Shown here piece after piece: positions 8,743-17,223 of a stretch of DNA of 64,000 bases. The first letter of the stretch is position 1, and each line of letters begins with the position of its first letter. The position numbers and the translations under genes were made by a program. The DNA is taken from NCBI GenBank assembly GCA_963730005.1, contig CAVSPO010000023.1, forward strand, positions 186,001 through 250,000, read 5' to 3'. The notes below the pieces were generated by a model that did no database searches, had not been told where the DNA came from, and saw only the letters and a list, made by a program, of their open reading frames with translations. The stretch comes from CAVSPO01 sp963730005. Its GTDB lineage: Bacteria; Actinomycetota; Actinomycetes; Propionibacteriales; Propionibacteriaceae.

Positions 8743-8862
8743 GACGGCCTCGATTCATAGTGCGACCCAGTGGGGATGGGAAGGCGACGCCGGCGTCGCC
8801 CTCGCTGACGCGACCAGAAGCCCCGAGAACGCCCCCAACCTGTGCGGGCCACACTATCAGTG

Positions 8863-8894
8863 GCACGCCCGGGACCGAGGTCCGGGCGGCGTGC
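8863..8894. other. Imperfect dyad upstream of the BASS transporter gene
   Basis: GCACGCCCGGGACC is followed 2 nt later by GGTCCGGGCGGCGTGC. The central GGACC/GGTCC is perfect and the outer arms pair with bulges. It lies in the 265-bp divergent region between the AI-2E gene and the BASS gene; it could be an operator or a leader hairpin. Confidence 0.3.
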
Positions 8895-9007
8895 AGCTTC
8901 AGCGGCAGGGGGCGCCCGGCCGGACCGTTTCCGTGCAGGTCACCATTGCGCAAGCGCCCGCCCGGGGCGGTGTTGGCCTCCGAACACGTCAAGCGAAAGG
9001 ATGAGCT

Positions 9008-9901
9008 GTGGAAGCATTCCAGGCACTCTTCACCACAGCCCTCATCGTCTTCATCATCACGACGATGATGTCGGCCGGACTGCGGACCACGTTCGATCAG
9101 ATCGGTGCTGTCTTCAGGCGGTGGTCCCTCGTGCTCCTGGTGGTGATCGTGGCATTCGTGCTGCGGCCGCTGGTGGGTTGGGGCGTCGCGGAGGTCTTCG
9201 GCCTGGCCACCCCGGCCTTCCTTGCCATGGTCATGTTGTGGAGTTGCCCAGGAGCTCCCTTCGGAGCCAAGTTGGTGATGAATGCCAAGGCCGATCTCCA
9301 GACCGGCGCAGTTCTGCAAGTGCTGATGGCCTCCGTCGGCAGCATCACCTTCGCCCCGACCGCGAACGCCCTGATCCAGGCCGCCCACCTCGGAAGCGAT
9401 GTCTCGCTTCCCGTCGGCGATCTCATCAAGACCGTCGCCTTTCTTCAGCTTCTCCCCTTCGCTGTTGGCGTTTTGATGCGTCACTGGACACCATCGACGG
9501 CGCTCGAGTGGGATCCAGCCGTGACGAAGATCTCCAACCTCACCTTTCTGGGGGTCTTGGCCGGTGCGCTGCTGGGAAGCTGGAGGACCGTCATCGCACT
9601 GGTTGGCTCGAACACTCTGCTCTCTGCAGTGGTTGCCTCCGTCGTCATGCTCGCGGTCGGATACGCCGTTTCCACCGGAACTGGAACTGCTCGGCAGACA
9701 ACCGCGCTCCTGCAACCTTGCAGCAACGCCGGCCCCGTCTTCGCCGCTGTGGACATTGCCTTTGACGGAGACCCTGAAATTCTGGGTGCGGTCAGCGCCA
9801 TCCTGATGCTCCAGACCGTCACCGGACTCGTCACTGCATCCTTCCTCGGCAAGGAGACCGCGCCGTCGGTGGCGAGCGGCGCCGCGCCCACAGCGGCCTG
9901 A
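9008..9901 (+). CDS. Bile acid:sodium symporter (BASS) family transporter
   Basis: This 297-residue polytopic protein has nine or ten hydrophobic segments. BASS-family cues are the crossover motif region WSCPGAPFGAKLVMNAKADLQ and the second, C-terminal one, ALLQPCSNAGPVFAAVD. The fold transports organic anions with Na+. Substrate cannot be read from sequence; ACR3 arsenite pumps share the fold, but their conserved Cys context is not evident. The GTG start has AAAGGA 8 nt upstream. The gene stands alone and ends before a strong terminator shared with the convergent bactofilin-like gene. Confidence 0.75.
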   Translation: MEAFQALFTTALIVFIITTMMSAGLRTTFDQIGAVFRRWSLVLLVVIVAFVLRPLVGWGVAEVFGLATPAFLAMVMLWSCPGAPFGAKLVMNAKADLQTGAVLQVLMASVGSITFAPTANALIQAAHLGSDVSLPVGDLIKTVAFLQLLPFAVGVLMRHWTPSTALEWDPAVTKISNLTFLGVLAGALLGSWRTVIALVGSNTLLSAVVASVVMLAVGYAVSTGTGTARQTTALLQPCSNAGPVFAAVDIAFDGDPEILGAVSAILMLQTVTGLVTASFLGKETAPSVASGAAPTAA

Positions 9902-10032
9902 TCACCGTCAGCACTGGGTTGATACTCCTCGTGATCGGCTGACTGGCCCTTCGCCTGATCGCTTGCATTGGCTTCCAGCGTCGCGATCGTCACGTCCCGC
10001 TCGGATCCCCTGGGCAGCGCCCTTGAAGCGCA

Positions 10033-10070
10033 ACCTGCCCCGCCCGCGAAGACCGCGAGGCGGGGCAGGT
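10033..10070. terminator. Bidirectional terminator
   Basis: ACCTGCCCCGCC (10033-10044) pairs perfectly with GGCGGGGCAGGT (10059-10070). The 14-nt interior can extend the stem with CGCG/CGCG and one bulged A. It sits between two convergent genes. Confidence 0.75.
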
Positions 10071-10089
10071 GCCCTGAGCGATTTGTCGG

Positions 10090-11400
10090 CTACTGAACAG
10101 GCGCTTGAGGTGGGGTTGAAGGCTCCTCGGGCAGGGGCAAGATCGCCGGAGCCGGAGCCGGAGCCGGAGCCGCTGGTGGTTGGGTCGCAGCCGCCGGAGC
10201 AGTGGGCGCTGCGTGGTCGGCCGGATCAACGGGTGCGCGGTCCACTGGTGCTGAAGGCGTGGAGCCCCCCCTGAAAAGTGCATGGACGGCCCGCAGCACC
10301 AGTCCGACACCGACCAAGGTGGCGAGCAGGCCAGCCAGCCAGCCGACGAACGGGATTCTCATGGACACGCCCAGGACAGCTGCGCCAATGGCCATGATTC
10401 CCACCGGGTTGTGAACCTTGCCTCGCAGCAGTTCGCGCCCGAGGACGTAGGCCGCCATCGGCCCTGAGAGGAACAGCATCAGCGAGTACGCCGCCATGAG
10501 CATGAACGCCAGCGGAATGCCGATCAGGGTGATGAAGACCAGGAAGATGATCGGCGGCCCGGCCACCACGGCCAGCAGGCCGATCAGGCCGGCGCGGACC
10601 AAGCCCCGTGGCGGAGTGTCGGTTCCGGCGCGGACGAACCGGGGCATCACCCAGGCGACGACCACACTGAGGGCCATGAAGGCGATGACCGACCCGATGG
10701 CTGCCACGAACTTCTGCCACAGGGTGGGTCCCATCATCCGGGGTGCAGCCGTCTGGGGCGGTGGCTCGGTCCGGCTGACCTTGCCGATCACTGTGCCCGC
10801 GGTGATGTTGGCGTCCTTGGCGCTGACATAGTTGACACTGCCGCCGATGATGGCGCCCGGGGCGACGGTCAGCTCGCTGACTTCAGCGTCAAGGTCGCGG
10901 TTGATCGTGCCCGAGACGGTGGCCAGACGCGCCGACACCCGGGCGTCGCGGCCGACCTTCCCGCTCAGGTCGACGGTGGCGCCGCCGACCGTGAGGTCCT
11001 GGCCGAGCGTGGAGCCTCCGGCCATCGTTACTGCGTTGCCCGCGAGGGTGGCGGAGCCATCAATGGTGCCGGTGGACGTGATGGTGTTGCCGGCGGCACG
11101 CACGTCACCGCGGACCAGACCGCCCACGAAGATGGTGTTGGCGCCGCAGATCACGTCGCCCTCGATCGTCCCGGTGATGATCACGTTGTTGGCGCCGCAG
11201 TACAGGTCACCGTTGATGGTGCCCTGCACTGTGACGGTGCTGCCGGCCAGGTAGGCCGAACCGTCCACGACCTGCCCGGCCGGGATGCTGGGTGCGCCGG
11301 TCATGTTCACCAGCCCGGACGCGAACGCCGGTAACGCGATGCCGGCGGCCAGAGTCAGGCCGGCCCCCAGCGAGAGGATGGATTTCGTTCGTAACTTCAT
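10090..11400 (-). CDS. Exported bactofilin-like polymer-forming protein with C-terminal membrane domain
   Basis: This 436-residue protein starts with a Sec signal peptide (about residues 1-27, ending near AFASG). About 170 residues of short beta-helix turns follow, of the bactofilin or polymer-forming type (repeats such as VQGTINGDLYCGANNVIITGT and ITSTGTIDGSATLAG). Then comes a linker, four membrane segments (about 235-385) and an Ala/Pro-rich tail with an (AP)n run encoded by CCGGAG repeats at 10146-10172. Cytosolic bactofilins lack the signal peptide, so this is a variant whose beta-helix probably faces outside. The ATG at 11400 has GGAGG 6 nt upstream. A TACACT (11492-11497, minus strand) could start an ~85-nt leader. 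Confidence 0.75.
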   Translation of the reverse strand: MKLRTKSILSLGAGLTLAAGIALPAFASGLVNMTGAPSIPAGQVVDGSAYLAGSTVTVQGTINGDLYCGANNVIITGTIEGDVICGANTIFVGGLVRGDVRAAGNTITSTGTIDGSATLAGNAVTMAGGSTLGQDLTVGGATVDLSGKVGRDARVSARLATVSGTINRDLDAEVSELTVAPGAIIGGSVNYVSAKDANITAGTVIGKVSRTEPPPQTAAPRMMGPTLWQKFVAAIGSVIAFMALSVVVAWVMPRFVRAGTDTPPRGLVRAGLIGLLAVVAGPPIIFLVFITLIGIPLAFMLMAAYSLMLFLSGPMAAYVLGRELLRGKVHNPVGIMAIGAAVLGVSMRIPFVGWLAGLLATLVGVGLVLRAVHALFRGGSTPSAPVDRAPVDPADHAAPTAPAAATQPPAAPAPAPAPAILPLPEEPSTPPQAPVQ

Positions 11401-11523
11401 GAGTACCTCCGCCCGACCGGGCATGCCCGTCGGGTTGTCTGGTGTTGAAGTCAGGTGGGCGTGGGGACGGCTCGACGGCCGCCATGCCACCAGTGTACGC
11501 CGCCACGGTCTTTCGTCATAGGG

Positions 11524-13020
11524 CTATTCCCGGCGATTCTGGACGGTTTCGGGTGGGTGCCAGGGGTTGTTTCCGGCGAGGCAGTCTTCCAGCCATTCCT
11601 GGTGGAGGCGCGCCTCGTGTTGGTCCGGATCGAATTCCTTTGGCGGTGATTCTTCGATTTCACCGCCGTCGAATGCTGGCCGTGTCGGGGTGAGGGAGAA
11701 TCGTTGGTGTCGCCTTGGTTTGCGGTGTCTGTCGACGAATCGGGGCGGCAACAATTCCGGCACGCCATCGGCAGCTATTCGGACCTGCCATTGATTCTGC
11801 TGATCGGTCGGTCTGGGTTCGACGATTCGGTGGTGGTGGGGACACAACAGCACCGCATTGCCGAGGTCGGTGCGTCCACCGGCCCACCAGGGTTGGATGT
11901 GGTGGCCCTCGCAGATCGTGGGTGGTGCGTTGCAGCCGGGGAACACGCAGCCTTGGTCGCGTAACGCCAACGCTTGGCGGGTCGGGCCGGTGAACAACCG
12001 GCTGCCGCGGCCCAGATCGAGGATCTGACTGGCGCCACCCAAGACGGCGGGGATGATGTCGGCGTCACACGCCAGGCGGCGGATGTCACCCGCGGACAGG
12101 GCTTCGCCCGACGAGCGGAGGGTGCCCATGCCGAGCCCGGTGCGCAAGCCGTCGAGGCTGATGGTGACGACGACCCGGGGCCGGTCACCACCCAGGGTGG
12201 GAGCCTGCCCCGACGCAGCGTAGGCACCGACGATGCTCTTGAGGGCATCAGCCTGACGACGCTGAATGGGCACCAACTCACCCAACTCGTCGGTGACGGG
12301 GAGGCTGGCGGTGACGGCAGTCATCAGGGCGACCAGGGGTTCTGCGTCGACGATCGGCAGCTGGCCGCGGAAACGCACTGACCCGAACCCGTCGCGGGCC
12401 CAGGTGAAGGACCGGTCACCACGAGCCCGTGCTTCTTCGCGGAGCAGGGCGAGGCGGTCGGCTTCCTCACCGACCTCCGGTGCGACGACGGTGACGACGT
12501 GGTGGCCGAACTGTTTCATCAGGTCCGGGTCGAACTCGTGCACGTGGGCCAGCATCGCCCGCCCACAGGCGTCCACGGTCTCGGCGTCGAGCTCGCACGG
12601 CAGCCGGCGGATGCTGTGCACGATCGCCGTGGCCTGATCGAACCCCACCCGCCCGGCCAGCGCCTCGGCCTGCACGTCGGGGCGCGCAGCCAGCTCCACA
12701 GCCGCCCGCACCTGACGGCGCGCATCGCCCAGGTTCGACCAGTTCGTCGCATGCAACCACTCACTGGTCCGCACCCCATGCAACGACATGGCTGCACCCC
12801 GGGCCTCGATCTCAGCCACCCGACGGGATGTCTCGGCACGCAACCGTTCCAGACACAACAACAACTCGCGGGTGCCCGCCAACAAATCACGATCACCGAT
12901 ACGCCACAAACACTCGGAATTCAGTGAATCCAGCACACCAGAAATCACACCCACCACATCAGCGCACCCGGCAACCATGCGCGTCATTTCTGCCGGCGCC
13001 GTCTGGATTCCTGTGTGCAT
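11524..13020 (-). CDS. DUF222 / HNH endonuclease domain protein
   Basis: This 498-residue protein has a helical DUF222 region (about residues 20-320) followed by an HNH nuclease motif (CVFPGCNAPPTICEGHHIQPWWAGG, then NAVLLCPHHHRIVE) with the CxxxxC zinc pair and the HH...N...H catalytic layout. This multicopy actinobacterial family (related to the mycobacterial 13E12 repeat proteins) has no firm function. Mobile-element or DNA-processing roles have been suggested. No other copy and no element ends are visible here. The start ATG is leaderless: TAGAGT ends 6 nt upstream. Confidence 0.85.
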   Translation of the reverse strand: MHTGIQTAPAEMTRMVAGCADVVGVISGVLDSLNSECLWRIGDRDLLAGTRELLLCLERLRAETSRRVAEIEARGAAMSLHGVRTSEWLHATNWSNLGDARRQVRAAVELAARPDVQAEALAGRVGFDQATAIVHSIRRLPCELDAETVDACGRAMLAHVHEFDPDLMKQFGHHVVTVVAPEVGEEADRLALLREEARARGDRSFTWARDGFGSVRFRGQLPIVDAEPLVALMTAVTASLPVTDELGELVPIQRRQADALKSIVGAYAASGQAPTLGGDRPRVVVTISLDGLRTGLGMGTLRSSGEALSAGDIRRLACDADIIPAVLGGASQILDLGRGSRLFTGPTRQALALRDQGCVFPGCNAPPTICEGHHIQPWWAGGRTDLGNAVLLCPHHHRIVEPRPTDQQNQWQVRIAADGVPELLPPRFVDRHRKPRRHQRFSLTPTRPAFDGGEIEESPPKEFDPDQHEARLHQEWLEDCLAGNNPWHPPETVQNRRE

Positions 13021-13026
13021 AATCCA

Positions 13027-13032
13027 ACTCTA
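13027..13032 (-). promoter_or_regulatory. HNH gene -10 (leaderless)
   Basis: TAGAGT on the minus strand, 6 nt before ATG 13020. Confidence 0.5.
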
Positions 13033-13277
13033 GACACCCCCACTGACAAGAATCGCCCCAGCAGGAGCACTGTGGAAAACAGTTTCATCCAAATTCGTGC
13101 CTGTGGGTCCTGTGGCCGAGATGCTCCCGTTCGAGTCGGCTTCGAACAATTCGCGCCGGTTGGCGGAGCTCCCGAATGAAGCGTCATCGCCGATTGAAAT
13201 GTCGGGCGCGGTCATCCGAAGGTTTCCGGGGCGCCCCAGGCTGGGGGCGTGCCAGCGCCCAGTGCCACAATGGATGG

Positions 13278-14207
13278 GTGATCATCGCAGCTGCTGACGG
13301 GTCGAGCCTGTCCAACCCCGGCCCGGCCGGTTGGGCTTGGTACATCGACGACGACCACTGGGCCGCCGGGGGATGGCCGCATGGCACGAACAACATGGGT
13401 GAGCTGATGGCCGTGCTCGACCTGGTCCGGCAAACGGCCGAAGCGCCCGACGAGCCGCTGATGGTGCTGTGCGACTCCCAGTACGTGGTCAATTCGGTGA
13501 CCAAGTGGATGCCCGGGTGGAAGCGTCGCGGCTGGCGCAAGGCCGATGGGAAACCGGTGCTGAACCTCGATCTGCTCAAAGCCCTGGACGAGGCCCTTGT
13601 TGGTCGTGACGTCCGCTTCGAATGGGTGAAGGGCCACGCCGGGCACCCGATGAACGAGGCAGCCGACGATCGTGCTCGCGCTGCGGCGCTTGCCTATCAG
13701 CAGGGCAGACCGGTGGTGACCGGGCCGGGGTTTCGCGGAACAGGCATGGCATCGCCGGCGCCAAGCGGGGCAGAACCGGCGCTGGGGGAGAGCCTCGACG
13801 TCGAGCCCAGCCGTCCGGCGCCCGAACCGGACCTGTTCACCGACACGCACGAGAGCGCGGACCCAGATCTGGATCAGGTGGTGGCCCTGGAGAAATCGCT
13901 GCTCACCGACACCGTCCGTGCCAATCAGGCCCGGGTGCGCGAGCTGCTGCACCCCGACTTCAGTGAACACGGGGCGTCGGGACGGATCTGGTCGCGTGCC
14001 CGGATGCTGAGCACCGTCGAACCGCTCGCATCACGCACCACACTCGAGGTGCTGATGGTGGTCAAGCTCGCTCCCGCCGTTGTGCTGCTCCGCAGTCGCT
14101 CGCGCAGCTCCCAGGCGGTGGCGTTGCGCAGCTCCGTGTGGGTGCACCACGACGGGCGCTGGCAGCTGTACTTCCACCAGGGCACATCGGTCGACGACCA
14201 GGGTTGA
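13278..14207 (+). CDS. rnhA: RNase HI fused to a DUF4440/NTF2-like domain
   Basis: This 309-residue protein has two parts. Residues 1-140 are RNase HI, which cuts RNA in RNA-DNA hybrids, with the four metal-binding acids D7 (AADGSSLSNPGPAG), E42 (NNMGELMAV), D66 (VLCDSQYVVNS) and D130 (NEAADDRAR), plus H120 in the WVKGHAGHP loop. After a Pro-rich linker (about 150-200), residues 205-305 resemble DUF4440, with RELLHPDFSEHGASGRIW and a final VWVHHDGRWQLYFHQGTS. The second domain is likely a binding module or an unrelated small-ligand fold. The GTG start has CACAAT 6 nt upstream and no ribosome binding site. The gene converges with the microprotein at 14236-14403. Confidence 0.85.
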   Translation: MIIAAADGSSLSNPGPAGWAWYIDDDHWAAGGWPHGTNNMGELMAVLDLVRQTAEAPDEPLMVLCDSQYVVNSVTKWMPGWKRRGWRKADGKPVLNLDLLKALDEALVGRDVRFEWVKGHAGHPMNEAADDRARAAALAYQQGRPVVTGPGFRGTGMASPAPSGAEPALGESLDVEPSRPAPEPDLFTDTHESADPDLDQVVALEKSLLTDTVRANQARVRELLHPDFSEHGASGRIWSRARMLSTVEPLASRTTLEVLMVVKLAPAVVLLRSRSRSSQAVALRSSVWVHHDGRWQLYFHQGTSVDDQG

Positions 14208-14235
14208 GGCGTGTTGCCGACGTCCTGAAGGGCGC

Positions 14236-14403
14236 CTACTGCCTCGGCCAGGCGCAGGTCGTGCAGGCCCCGCGGCGAGCCTGGACCAGGTTCGCCACCA
14301 GCAGAGCAAGCCCGACCACCACACCGGCGATGGGATGGGTGACAGTACCCACGACGATTCCCAGCATCAGCGGGATCGAGATCGCACAAGGAGACAGCTT
14401 CAT
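14236..14403 (-). CDS. 55-residue Cys-containing membrane microprotein under a CsoR-like operator
   Basis: Not recognised as a known family. The protein begins MKLSPCAIS, has two short hydrophobic stretches joined at a GTVTHPIAG turn (about residues 8-22 and 24-40), then QARRG and a tail with ACTTCAWPRQ that includes a CxxC. Cys6 and the CxxC could bind a soft metal. The ATG at 14403 was chosen because TATGGT ends 7 nt upstream; the in-frame ATG at 14415 falls inside the operator. A palindrome typical of CsoR/RcnR-family repressors overlaps the -10, so copper or another metal may control it. It lies 102 bp downstream of the beta-helix gene but has its own promoter. No CsoR gene is in the window. 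Confidence 0.5.
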   Translation of the reverse strand: MKLSPCAISIPLMLGIVVGTVTHPIAGVVVGLALLVANLVQARRGACTTCAWPRQ

Positions 14404-14410
14404 GACGCAA

Positions 14411-14416
14411 ACCATA
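14411..14416 (-). promoter_or_regulatory. Microprotein -10 (leaderless)
   Basis: TATGGT on the minus strand, 7 nt before ATG 14403; its first three bases belong to the palindrome at 14414-14429. Confidence 0.5.
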
Positions 14417-14429
14417 CCCCCTGGGGTAT
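14414..14429. promoter_or_regulatory. CsoR-type palindrome overlapping a promoter
   Basis: ATACCCC-CT-GGGGTAT has perfect 7-bp arms around 2 bp, which fits the TACCCn(n)GGGTA logic of copper-sensing CsoR and related repressors. Its position over the -10 would let a bound repressor block transcription directly. Confidence 0.55.
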
Positions 14430-14437
14430 AGCCACAG

Positions 14438-14474
14438 AAAAAAGTCGTCGCCCCGAGCCGCGCGAGGCTGTGGC
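14438..14474 (-). terminator. Possible terminator of the beta-helix gene
   Basis: On the minus strand, a short imperfect GC hairpin is followed by six T (14443-14438), a rare tract in this GC-rich window. An outer GCCACAG/CTGTGGC pair spans 14431-14474. The hairpin is weak, so the call is tentative. Confidence 0.35.
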
Positions 14475-14505
14475 AAGTGCCCCCAGTGACGCCCGAACGC
14501 GTCAA

Positions 14506-15702
14506 TCAGCTGGCAACTCGCAACAGCCTGTTGCTGTCCAGCAGGAGCGAGTCGACGATCCCGGTCAACCAGCCTGTTGCCTCGTCCACCAACGGCTGCG
14601 GCAGGCTCTGCACTGCCGCCACGTAGTCCGTTCCGGAGTTGGCGGCAGCAGCCAGCTGTTCCAGCAGCACAGCCGGAGGATCGGGCAACCCCGAGTCGTC
14701 CTGGAACAGCAAGCCGAGCTGGTCCATGGCGTCCCCCAGCGCAGCGGCCACCGGATTGTCGCTGGGCACCTTGCCGGCCAGCGCGCCGAGTCGCTTGACA
14801 CGCTCCGTGGTGGCGGCATCCAACACGCGCAGGGCCCCCGCAAGGATCAGGTCGCCGTACTCCTGGTGCTCGAAGAACACCGCCCGAGCCTGCCGGTACC
14901 AGGTGCGCAGCGCCGACAGGTTCGCCAGGTAGACCAGGTTGTGTTCGATGAGCTGACCCAGCCGCGGGTACTGCCCCGCCAGGAAAGGACGCTGCTTGCG
15001 GTCCGGGGTTGCCTGCAGCGCCAACTGACCATCCGCCACGTCGGTGCGAAGGACCGATCCCGCGCCCACCACTGCTCCGTAACCAACCCGAAGCGGGCCC
15101 ACCGCCCCACCCTGGCCACCCAGGAAGATGGGCGGCTGGCGCAGCATCACGCCACGCGGCACGTCACCGAACAGGGAAGCGGTCGACTTGTCGCCGTTGG
15201 GCGTGAAATTGAAGTGGATGTAGGACGACCCGACCTCGCTGTGGTTGGAGCGGCTGGTACCACCGGCCAGCAACGCGTCGCAGAAGTTGATCAAGCTGCC
15301 CAGGATGGCGAAGGGGAACAGGATGGTCTGTTTGAGCCCCACGGTGTGGGCGCCGCCAGCCTCCTCCTCCACGAGGCACCCGGGCCGGATCTCATGGCCG
15401 AGCCCGAAGTTGGCGCCACGCAGGAACACCGACCCGGCGACGTAGCCGCCCTTCAGGTCGACTTCGGGGCCGAGCTGGCAGTCCTGAACGGTTTGCGGAC
15501 CCGCCGAACCCAGGGTGACGCCCGAGGAGATCACCGTGCTGGCGCCCAGGATGCGGCAACCGGGATTGATGGTGACTCCGTCACCCGAGATGTGGTCGAG
15601 ATCGACTTCAGGACCGATGTCAATGGTCAGCGGATTGGGGATGCTGACGCCTTTGGCGAGCAGTGCCTGGATGCTCTCGAAGGCCCGGGGACGCAATTCC
15701 AT
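14506..15702 (-). CDS. Left-handed beta-helix hexapeptide-repeat protein (GlmU-like acyltransferase fold)
   Basis: This 398-residue protein's first ~250 residues show hexapeptide-repeat turns (VTINPGCRILGASTVISSG, KGGYVAGSVFLRGANFGLG, AVGPLRVGYGAVVGAGSVL), the left-handed beta-helix seen in the GlmU acetyltransferase half and its relatives. The C-terminal ~150 residues are helical. Annotation as a UDP-GlcNAc pyrophosphorylase-related protein is common for this type, but no uridyltransferase motif is visible. A sugar-related role is inferred from divergent glmM and the nearby nagB-like gene. The ATG at 15702 has TATGCT 6 nt upstream; an upstream open stretch to 15813 was not used. Confidence 0.65.
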   Translation of the reverse strand: MELRPRAFESIQALLAKGVSIPNPLTIDIGPEVDLDHISGDGVTINPGCRILGASTVISSGVTLGSAGPQTVQDCQLGPEVDLKGGYVAGSVFLRGANFGLGHEIRPGCLVEEEAGGAHTVGLKQTILFPFAILGSLINFCDALLAGGTSRSNHSEVGSSYIHFNFTPNGDKSTASLFGDVPRGVMLRQPPIFLGGQGGAVGPLRVGYGAVVGAGSVLRTDVADGQLALQATPDRKQRPFLAGQYPRLGQLIEHNLVYLANLSALRTWYRQARAVFFEHQEYGDLILAGALRVLDAATTERVKRLGALAGKVPSDNPVAAALGDAMDQLGLLFQDDSGLPDPPAVLLEQLAAAANSGTDYVAAVQSLPQPLVDEATGWLTGIVDSLLLDSNRLLRVAS

Positions 15703-15708
15703 TGGCCC

Positions 15709-15714
15709 AGCATA
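15709..15714 (-). promoter_or_regulatory. Beta-helix gene -10 (leaderless)
   Basis: TATGCT on the minus strand, 6 nt before ATG 15702. Confidence 0.5.
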
Positions 15715-15749
15715 TCGACGCCATGCGCGGCTTTGACGGTGGCCGTGGC

Positions 15750-15755
15750 TACACT
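15750..15755 (+). promoter_or_regulatory. Candidate glmM -10
   Basis: TACACT 72 nt before the glmM ATG, which would give a leader of about 65 nt carrying the AAAGGTGG ribosome binding site. Confidence 0.4.
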
Positions 15756-15827
15756 TTCTGCCTGTCAGCCGCGGTGCGTGATCGTGCGGCGGCTGCTCTC
15801 CTGTGGAGCTCAAGAAAGGTGGCTTGA

Positions 15828-17174
15828 ATGCCCCGACTTTTCGGTACCGACGGTGTCCGTGGCCTTGCCAACAGGGATGTGACTCCCGAGTTGGCGCTTG
15901 GCCTGGCGAGTGCGGCGGCGCGCGTGCTGGGCGAGACCGGCCAGTTCAGCGGGCATCGCCCCAGCGCAGTGGTGGGCCGCGACCCCCGAGCGTCGGGGGA
16001 GTTCCTGTCGGCTGCCGTCATCGCCGGGCTGGCGTCTGCAGGCGTCGACGTCTACGACGCGGGAGTCATCCCGACCCCGGCCATTGCCTTCCTCACTGCT
16101 GACATGAAAGCTGATCTGGGCGTGGTGATCTCCGCCTCCCACAACCCGATGCCCGACAACGGCATCAAGTTCTTTGCACAGGGCGGGTTCAAGCTGCCGG
16201 ACACCACCGAGGACCTGATCGAGGCCCGCCTCGGCGAGCAGTGGGATCGGCCGACCGGTTTCCTGGTGGGTCGGGTACGCACCCTCCAGGACGCGAATGC
16301 GCGCTACGTGGCCCATCTGTTGGGCGCCCTGCCGAACCGACTGGACGGTCTGAAGGTGGTCATCGACGCCGCCCACGGCGCTGCGTCCAAGGTGTCGCCG
16401 CAGGCCTTCCGGGCTGCCGGCGCAGAGGTGAAGGTGATCGGGGCCGATCCCGACGGGCTGAACATCAATGACGGCTACGGCTCCACCCACCTCGGCATCC
16501 TGCAGACCGCCGTTGTGGAGTCCGGCGCCGACCTGGGTATTGGTCACGATGGTGACGCTGACCGCTGCCTTGCGGTTGACCACACCGGCGCAGTCGTCGA
16601 CGGTGACCAGATCATGGCCATTCTGGCGCTGGCCCTGCGGGAGCGCGGCGAGCTCAACCACGACACCCTGGTGACCACCGTGATGAGCAACCTCGGTCTG
16701 TTCCAGGCGATGGAGCGGCTGGGCATCCGCACCCGCCAGACGGCCGTCGGTGATCGCTACGTGCTCGAGGAGATGGTCGCCGGCGATTGCTCCATCGGCG
16801 GTGAACAGTCCGGGCACGTGATCCTGCTCGACCACGCCACCACCGGTGACGGCACTCTGACGGGCCTGATGCTGGCCGCTCGCGTGGCCCACGTCGGCAA
16901 GCCGCTGCACGAACTTGCCCAGGTGATGCAGCGACTGCCGCAGTCGCTGATCAACGTCAAGGGCGTCGACAAGGATGCGGTCGACTCCAGCGAGGTGGTC
17001 GCGAAGGCGGTCGCCGAGGAGGAGGCAGCAATGGAGGGCAAGGGCCGCGTCGTGCTGCGCAAGTCGGGCACCGAGCCGGTGGTGCGCGTGATGGTGGAGG
17101 CGCCCACCCAGGAACAGGCCGTGGCCGTGGCCAACCGGCTGGCGGATGTCGTCCGCGCCGAACTCTCGCTGTGA
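15828..17174 (+). CDS. glmM: Phosphoglucosamine mutase
   Basis: This 448-residue enzyme interconverts glucosamine-6-phosphate and glucosamine-1-phosphate, feeding UDP-GlcNAc for peptidoglycan and mycothiol. All four alpha-phosphohexomutase elements are present: phosphoserine loop ISASHNPMPDNG (S104), metal loop GHDGDADRC, sugar-binding GGEQSGH, and phosphate-binding RKSGTEPVVRVMVE near the C-terminus. It begins MPRLFGTDGVRG, as GlmM does. AAAGGTGG lies 7 nt before the ATG. The nagB-like gene follows after 49 bp with the same orientation, probably cotranscribed. Confidence 0.97.
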   Translation: MPRLFGTDGVRGLANRDVTPELALGLASAAARVLGETGQFSGHRPSAVVGRDPRASGEFLSAAVIAGLASAGVDVYDAGVIPTPAIAFLTADMKADLGVVISASHNPMPDNGIKFFAQGGFKLPDTTEDLIEARLGEQWDRPTGFLVGRVRTLQDANARYVAHLLGALPNRLDGLKVVIDAAHGAASKVSPQAFRAAGAEVKVIGADPDGLNINDGYGSTHLGILQTAVVESGADLGIGHDGDADRCLAVDHTGAVVDGDQIMAILALALRERGELNHDTLVTTVMSNLGLFQAMERLGIRTRQTAVGDRYVLEEMVAGDCSIGGEQSGHVILLDHATTGDGTLTGLMLAARVAHVGKPLHELAQVMQRLPQSLINVKGVDKDAVDSSEVVAKAVAEEEAAMEGKGRVVLRKSGTEPVVRVMVEAPTQEQAVAVANRLADVVRAELSL

Positions 17175-17223
17175 ACCAACCACTGGAATCAACGCCCGGG
17201 GTCCGGGACCAAGGAACAACCAC

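Noticed and set aside
7676..9715. 679-codon minus-strand frame across the AI-2E and BASS genes
   Set aside because: It spans two genes of opposite orientation and lacks any recognisable domain; the overlapping genes are clearly real.
10146..10172. CCGGAG hexanucleotide repeat as a separate regulatory element
   Set aside because: It encodes the Ala-Pro tail of the bactofilin-like protein; low-complexity coding sequence explains it.
11524..13020. Mobile element around the DUF222-HNH gene
   Set aside because: No inverted terminal repeats, target duplication, reverse transcriptase or intron structure is visible, and the gene has its own promoter.
14236..14505. 89-residue version of the microprotein starting at 14505
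   Set aside because: The extra N-terminus runs through the operator, the promoter and the presumed terminator of the upstream gene, and is not hydrophobic or conserved-looking.
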